Source of the DNA: Lampris incognitus
Lineage: Eukaryota > Chordata > Actinopteri > Lampriformes > Lampridae
Length of the DNA stretch: 64,000 nucleotides
Assembly (NCBI RefSeq): GCF_029633865.1
Contig: NC_079222.1
Location: 31,058,936-31,122,935 of the forward strand
Reading direction: 5' to 3'
Shown here: positions 58,662-64,000 of the stretch, piece by piece
How positions within the stretch are numbered: position 1 is the stretch's first letter
How the letters are laid out: the number at the start of each line of letters is the position of its first letter
Program-made: the position numbers and the translations under genes
Notes under the pieces: generated by a model
What the model saw: the letters and a program-made list of their open reading frames with translations, nothing else
The model's database searches: none
Told to the model about the DNA's origin: nothing

Positions 58662-58870
58662 CTTGACAGCCACGTGGAGTTTGGCCGTCTTTTTCGAGGA
58701 CCCCGACGCTTCGTAGATGGTTCCGTCCAGGTCCACGGACATTGTGAAGACCGGCGCATGAACCGGACCCGACTGGGAGAGCAGGCGATACTGCAGCCCC
58801 GGCCGCATGAGGTTCAACCGCATCAGCGCGTTCATTGGCTGACTAGAGTCCATGGCTTTACTGTCCAGAA
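58662..58870 (-). CDS. strbp: strbp, dsRBD1 exon
   Basis: STRBP is a dsRNA-binding, microtubule-associated paralogue of ILF3/NF90 with an N-terminal DZF domain and two dsRNA-binding domains. This exon reads [60 protein letters not shown] and AKLHVAVK. It covers most of the first dsRNA-binding domain: helix 1 NALMRLN, the GPVHAPVF loop that enters the minor groove, strand VDLDG, and the [11 protein letters not shown] helix with the KKxAK motif. The donor is AAGGTATGA. The acceptor taken is TTTTCCCCAG at 58,871-58,880; the alternative GACAG 10 bp inside is possible. The DZF exons lie beyond the right edge of the window or were not recognised. Confidence 0.94.
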
Positions 58871-58880
58871 CTGGGGAAAA

Positions 58881-59374
58881 ATAAGAGGGGAGAGCTTGTT
58901 GGAGTAAAAAAATGGAGCACAGCGGAGTACAAGAGCACAGAACAGAAAGGAGGTGTAGTGGGTGGTCAAAGTAGAACAAAAGAAAAAAAAAACAGAGTAG
59001 AAATAAGGATAATAAAATAAATAGTAAATACTAAAATAAAGTCAAATAGATCAAAGCACAACAAATCAATTAATGCAACACTTCTATCTTGCGTCCAGCA
59101 ACTTCCTCTCTGCCTTAGCAGTTGTGTGTCTTGTCAGCTGGTTATGGAAAATTTAATGTAACGATTATCTTGGCCAAAATAAGTGAGTTTCATGATATTG
59201 TCTCAAAATTCATCAAACTATGCTTAAAACTCTTAAAATGGCAGCACAACATACTGAAATTACTTTACCTTACATTTTGTTTAAGAAACAAATATTTTTA
59301 ATGATTCACAGAAAGGACACATCTTTTGGGCTGGACCGGCCAGCAGGGCCAGCCCTACGCGAATGTCCCTGACT
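58881..59374 (-). other. strbp intron segment
   Basis: AT-rich with an (AATAAA)-like run at 59,010-59,040. No exon was recognised. Confidence 0.4.
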
Positions 59375-59780
59375 GACTGAGTGACCGGCACTTAACAGCA
59401 TACACTATATTGCTCTGAATGTGCCGGGGGACCCGGTCCTTGGGGTGGACCAATTTCTGGCACAGCCTGTTTTGGGGTTTGAAAGCAACTGAAACGCGAT
59501 GTTTGGAAAATACGCGTCTCAACTATTCTGAAACTCCCGCCACATACAGAATCACCAGTGGTTTACGATTAAGCCGCTGCTGTCCTTCTCCTCTCTTCGA
59601 TCGGCTGGCGCAGTGTACATCTGTCGCCACCTTACAATGCCATGATTTGCAACCATTCTCCAATCCTCTGTGAATAGTACACATGGCCATTGAAACTCTA
59701 GTTATAATCTACTACTACTACATTTGGCTACCAAAACTCCGAAACTCTAGTTAATGTTCGCGGCAATTTGCATATGAAAC
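59375..59780 (-). mobile_element. Penelope-like fragment
   Basis: Plus-strand GTGCCGGGGGACCCGGTCC, TTTTGGGGTTTGAAAGCAAC and CAATTTGCATATGAAACCG are the same landmarks found in the copies at 3.7 and 39.0 kb. Both termini are missing; the fragment abuts the gypsy-like remnant directly. Confidence 0.75.
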
Positions 59781-61422
59781 CGCTCGACAAATCGAAACGG
59801 AGTGCCTTGGTTTGGCTTTTGGGTGTGAAAAATTTCATACCTACATATGGACTTCCTAAAGTTATGCTAGAAACAGACCATAAGCCAGTACAAAAAAAAC
59901 CCCTGTGTGACATGTCGTCCCGGACACAGCACCTAATGATGAGACTGCAGCCTTATGATTATGAGCTCACATATGTGCCAGGAACACAAATGTTCATAGC
60001 GTATACGCCATCCAGGGCTGCTCCGTGTGTCACACACAGCAATGAGTCAGAACAGGATGTGGCTCTTCATGTGGATATGGTCGACGCAGCGTTGCCTGCC
60101 ACACAGGAACAGCTATCAAAGATAGCCATGGAGACGTCGAAGGACCCTGTTCTGAAGTGATGAGAAATCTCCATGAGTGATGGAAGAAGGGGTCATGTAA
60201 ACAATATTATCACATTCAGTCAGAGCTCTCTGTGGTGGACGGACTTGTGCTTAAATGTGAAAGGACTGTGGTGCCCACATCTATGTGATGAGAAATGCTC
60301 ACCAGGATACACGAAGGGCACCTGGGTGCAGAAAAGTCAAAAAGAAGAGCACGTGGGGCTCTCTACTGGTCGAACATGAACTCTGATATTGAGCAGTTGA
60401 TCAGTGAGTGTGCTACATGTCAGAGGTATCACCATAAGCAAGCAAATGAACCCCTCATTACCACAGAGCTCCCATCACAGCCTTGGGAAAAGGTAGGAAC
60501 TGATATATTTCACTGCGAGGGTAAAGACTATTTGTTTTATAGATTACTATTCCAATTATCTGGACACTATCTCTTGTCCGGTACCACATCAAGAGCAGTG
60601 ATAACTCAACTGAAGTCAGTCTTTTTCCAGGCGGTGCATCCCTCTAACTCTGGTTTCTGATAATGGCCCTCCCTATGCCAGTCATGAGTTTCAGGCGTTT
60701 GCTTCAGAGTACGAGTTCAGTCATATCACCTCCAGTCCTCTTTATCCTCAGGCCAACGGGAAAGCAGAGAGCGGGGTACAGATTGTGAAAATACTATTAA
60801 AGAAAGCAGCACATAGCAACACTGACCCGTACCTGGCTCTGATGTCATACAGGGCAGCCTCGCTGGAAAGTGGCAAGTCTCCAGCCGAGCTATTGCTGGG
60901 TCACAAGATCCATACTCGATTGCCCAGTCATGGCTCACACATGCCTGAACACAGAGATGAGGTGTGGGCAGACAAAGCCAGAAGACTACAGCAGAAACAA
61001 GATGTGTCATGACCGCACAGCCAGTGCTCTTGTGCCTCTACAGGAGAAGGATGCAGTTCGCATAGAAAGGCCTAGGTCATGGGCTAAAAGAGCCATCGTT
61101 CTGCAACAGGTCACTCCCAGGTCATGCAGTGTCATGACAGAGATTGGCAATGTCTTTCGCAGAAACAGGAAGCATCTATTGAAACCAGTAATTCCAACCA
61201 CAGGTGGACAGAGAGGATGACTTGATGATGGAGAGCAGACTGAGCGATGATGAGATAAGAGCTATGGCACAAAATGACAAAGGTCACGATAGTGAAAATG
61301 TGACAGAAGTTCTGTGTGGTGCCAACATGGCCGTAATGGACACACTTAAGGAGGTTCAGCGTCCCCTTCAACTGCGCAGGTCAGAGCGGACCAGAAAGCC
61401 TGTGGTTAAACTGGACCCGTAG
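59781..61422 (+). pseudogene. Ty3/gypsy-like pol remnant (RNase H end and integrase)
   Basis: The order fits the C-terminal half of a gypsy-type polyprotein. RNase H end at 59,850-59,995 (YGLPKVMLETDHKPV; QPYDYELTYVPGTQM). Integrase zinc-binding region at about 60,295-60,430 (IHEGHLG; ISECATCQRYHHKQA). Catalytic core start at 60,465-60,530 (PWEKVGTDIF). Later core (PLYPQANGKAESGVQIV near 60,740, with the expected acidic residue). C-terminal end near 61,420 (LRRSERTRKP). Frameshifts and stops separate these blocks at several places. No gag, protease, reverse transcriptase or LTRs were seen, so this is a truncated, inactive copy. Confidence 0.85.
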
Positions 61423-62489
61423 TCGTGGATTGAAAAAACTATAACCAGTTCATTGACTTGGTTGTGGGTAGTGCTCATAATTTACCTGCCAATGTTTTGA
61501 AAGGTGTAGTTTACACTACTTGTTTTTTTTGTTTAATGTTTTAGTATGGTCTTCTTAAAATATGTTGCATGTTGTCTTTCAGGATGCAAGCTATGGGGGA
61601 GCCAGGGGGAGCTTGGCTCCCCTTAATAAGACATGAACTCCCCTGAAAACATGATTTGGGGACAAAACATTCGGGGGGGGGGGCTCTAAACTATTGACAA
61701 TATGCTATGCACTTCTATTTTTCTGTGTCTTCATCATCATGGATCACGTGTAAAACTAGGCTATTACTGATGCATGATTCATACACGAGGATCACTAATT
61801 CATTTTTAATAAAGACACCGGCATGCATGCAATTCTTGCCATCACCATCGAAGCGTGGCGGCGCAATCAGAAGAAAACAAAATTTGTGGGAAAAAAAAAA
61901 ACCCAACAAAAAACCCCCCAAAAAAACCAAAAAACAAACTCCGGGGCCTTGCCGGTGGTGTACGAAACACGAACGCTGTGGCAAGTCAGGTTATTGCTGA
62001 ACTGATCACGGCAGCGTAGGATGTTGTGAAAAAACACGCAGCTGTTCACTGCGTACTCCAGCGTGATGGCTCTTCAACAGAGGAATGGGACTGCCTTGGG
62101 TACGCAGCACCGCACCACACCGACGTGGCTTGTCGAAGGCAGGTATCGATCTAATGTTGCACTATTTGTCATTCCGTCAGTCAAACTTAGCACTCGCAGT
62201 TCATTTTCCATGGGTTTAGCATTTTGTGTTTTCCAGGAAACTATTTGTTAATGATCAAACTGATTATTTTACAACTGGTGTTTTGAATAGCTTATCATTC
62301 GACCACATGGGGAATTAACATGGTGCTCACAGAAATAGAAAATTAATTGTGAGTTAACAAAGTAAGTGTAAAACTCAGTTTACGTGGGGGGGGGGGCGGC
62401 TTCGGTCTGGTCAACTTCTGTACTTTTCTATAAATGTTGCATTGCTATGATTTTAAAAGAAAGGTGGCTGAATGAATTTTGATTAAATG
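61423..62489. other. stretch without recognised features
   Basis: Homopolymer runs (G near 61,674 and 62,386; A near 61,892). No exon or classified repeat was recognised. Confidence 0.4.
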
Positions 62490-63112
62490 TGAGTGACAGA
62501 CCAGGATTTTATTTTATTTTATTGGCTATATGTTGATAGATTGAAGAGCCAGCTCCTTGATGCAGTCATCAAAAGCATGAGAAGGTGTTTCAAGGACCCG
62601 GAGACTGACAAGGTTTCTTCAGGCAGCTGTGAGTTTGTTGCACCCGGAGGAGTGGTCCGCAGAGGAGGCAGACCCGGCCAGTTATGGAGCAGACCATTTC
62701 CCTGTCATCACAGACCACTTTGCTGACATACTGGATAGGGTGGGCTATGACAGGGGTCAGGCAAGGCACCAGGAGTGGCCAAGCGCAAAAGTGGTGATCG
62801 AAGCGCTGCCCCAGGTCCAACAAAGCAAGGTGTGGGCAGACTTTTTAACAGACCCTGATAGGCTGCAGAGCTTCCCCAACCTGCTGATGGTGGTTGAGCT
62901 GATCCTTCTGCTCCCACTATCCACCGCTGCCTGTGAGCGTGGCTTCACTGCCATGAAGCACATTAAAACAGATTGATGGAGCAACCTTTCAGCTGAAATA
63001 TTGTGGAAACCGCTATACATGAGCATAGAGGGGCCAGCAGTTGCCAATTTCGATGCGTTGCGTGTTGTACAAAGATGGCTGTCAGAGCAGAGAGCACGTC
63101 AGCGTAATTAAG
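62490..63112 (+). pseudogene. hAT transposase C-terminal (dimerisation) remnant
   Basis: The plus strand reads QLLDAVIKSMRRCFKDPETD, then in another frame DHFADILDRVGYDRGQARHQ and FPNLLMVVELILLLPLSTAA with CERGFTAMKHIKTD. It then passes a TGA to SNLSAEILWKPLYMSIEGP. LPLSTAACERGFxxMKxIKTDWRSNLS is the hallmark of the hAT dimerisation domain, here closest to ZNF862-like transposases. There is one frameshift and one in-frame stop. Confidence 0.82.
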
Positions 63113-63939
63113 ATTTGTATTTGTATGGTTTCATTAGGTTTTTAGATGTGAAGCATCTGCTACAGCCCGTTGTTTCACTCACTCACTCACACACACGGTT
63201 AAGCTCACTCGCTCAATCACTCACAGTTAATGAGTCCATCTCTGGGGAGAAGGACAGATGGATGGAGGGGGGATGGGTCATACCATTTACGATACGCAAG
63301 AATGTTTGTTGCTACGCATCTATGACACTATGTCCTTGTTATATTTCATTTACTTAATTAAAGATTAAATATGACAGTTACCTATATTCTTTGTTATTTG
63401 TTAACCGCTGATAAATTACACAATTTGTATTAGATAGGGGCAAATAAAAACTGATTTCAGGCAAGTACATTTCTGACCCACTTGATCGACCAGGCAAGTG
63501 GAAAAACCCCCCAACACATTAACGTTGAACTCTGCCCTTGCATCGGATAAGGAACAACTCCCTACAGCGATTTGAATTTGAATTGAGAGGGAGAGAGAGC
63601 TAGACAGGTTTTCAAGTCACTCGTGATATTCACGAGTTTCCCCATTTATGATTATCCCAGTAATAGAAGTTCACCATGATTAACTTTTCGTGAGTGCTTT
63701 TTATCGCGATAAAGCCTACGTCATCCCATCCCTAGTTGAGTGCTTAAAGGGAAACTTCGCTGGTTTTTATGTGGATCTCCAATCAATGTTGAGCGCAAAT
63801 ATAGTCAACTGAAGCAATAATTCCTCAGCGTGTGCTATACTGACCAAGGAATCCGAGTTCTCCTGATCCTGGACCCGTGCCGGCAGTGCCTACAGGTACC
63901 AGGATGTATTGCGCTAGCATAAATTGTTTCCGCATGCTC
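63113..63939. other. stretch with LINE and TIR traces
   Basis: 63,531-63,568 repeats a LINE-terminus phrase (CTTGCATCGGATAAGGAACA). 63,706-63,735 ends CCATCCCTAG after a TTTTATCGCGATAAA palindrome, possibly the end of the neighbouring hAT-like element. No exon was recognised. Confidence 0.4.
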
Positions 63940-64000
63940 AATAATGCAGGTAAGAAAATCAAAGAAAGCTGAATCAGTTCATGTGGACACAACATTTTTT
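63940..64000. mobile_element. Penelope-like terminus at window edge
   Basis: ATGCTCAATAATGCAGGTAA followed by GCTGAATCAGTTCATGTGGA matches the flank and terminus seen at 2,800-2,850. The element continues outside the window. Confidence 0.65.

Noticed and set aside
57503..63735. A single intact hAT element joining the N-terminal half at 57.7 kb and the C-terminal half at 62.5 kb
   Set aside because: A true strbp exon (58,662-58,870), a Penelope fragment and a gypsy-like remnant lie between, and the halves resemble different hAT subgroups (ZBED1-like and ZNF862-like).

Overview
The window is vertebrate nuclear DNA, most likely from a ray-finned (teleost) fish. Coding sequence is sparse and split by canonical GT-AG introns. 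Most of the rest is retroelement and DNA-transposon debris of teleost type: tRNA-derived SINEs, Penelope-like elements, CR1/L2-type LINEs, hAT, Tc1 and Harbinger-like elements, and long GT, GA and TATC microsatellites. No bacterial, phage or CRISPR features were seen.

Two host genes are recognisable and converge tail to tail. On the + strand, 10,965-14,205 carries the last three coding exons of rabgap1 (coiled-coil C-terminus of a TBC-domain Rab GTPase-activating protein), followed by a 3' UTR with AATAAA at 14,721. The first 10.96 kb has no rabgap1 exon I could identify and reads as one large intron filled with transposons. On the - strand, seven exons between 58,870 and 45,160 encode the C-terminal half of strbp (spermatid perinuclear RNA-binding protein): the first dsRNA-binding domain, an acidic linker, the second dsRNA-binding domain, an Arg/Gly-containing stretch and the tail. 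All phases join exactly. An eighth, alternative last exon is proposed at 36,450-36,544. RABGAP1 and STRBP are also convergent neighbours in the human genome (from memory), which supports both calls.

Layout: 1-10.9 kb, rabgap1 intron (hAT/BED remnant split by a SINE, Penelope-like element with a nested Harbinger-like MITE, SINEs). 10.9-15 kb, rabgap1 3' end. 15-36 kb, intergenic DNA with SINEs, MITEs, microsatellites and a CpG-rich block near 30.3-31.3 kb. 36.4-45 kb, possible extension of strbp with LINEs, a Penelope-like element and an unclassified transposon-like protein remnant. 45-59 kb, strbp exons with intronic hAT, LINE and SINE insertions. 59-64 kb, Ty3/gypsy-like pol remnant, hAT C-terminal remnant and a Penelope terminus.

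I found no convincing new multi-gene system. The points most worth a second look are the possible alternative strbp C-terminus, a SINE that carries a copy of another SINE's 3' flank inside one pair of target-site duplications, a tail-to-tail inverted SINE pair downstream of rabgap1, and two unclassified elements (24.5-25.3 kb and 42.5-43.3 kb). Repeat-family names are my own labels (SINE-A, SINE-A', SINE-B, SINE-C); no database was searched.
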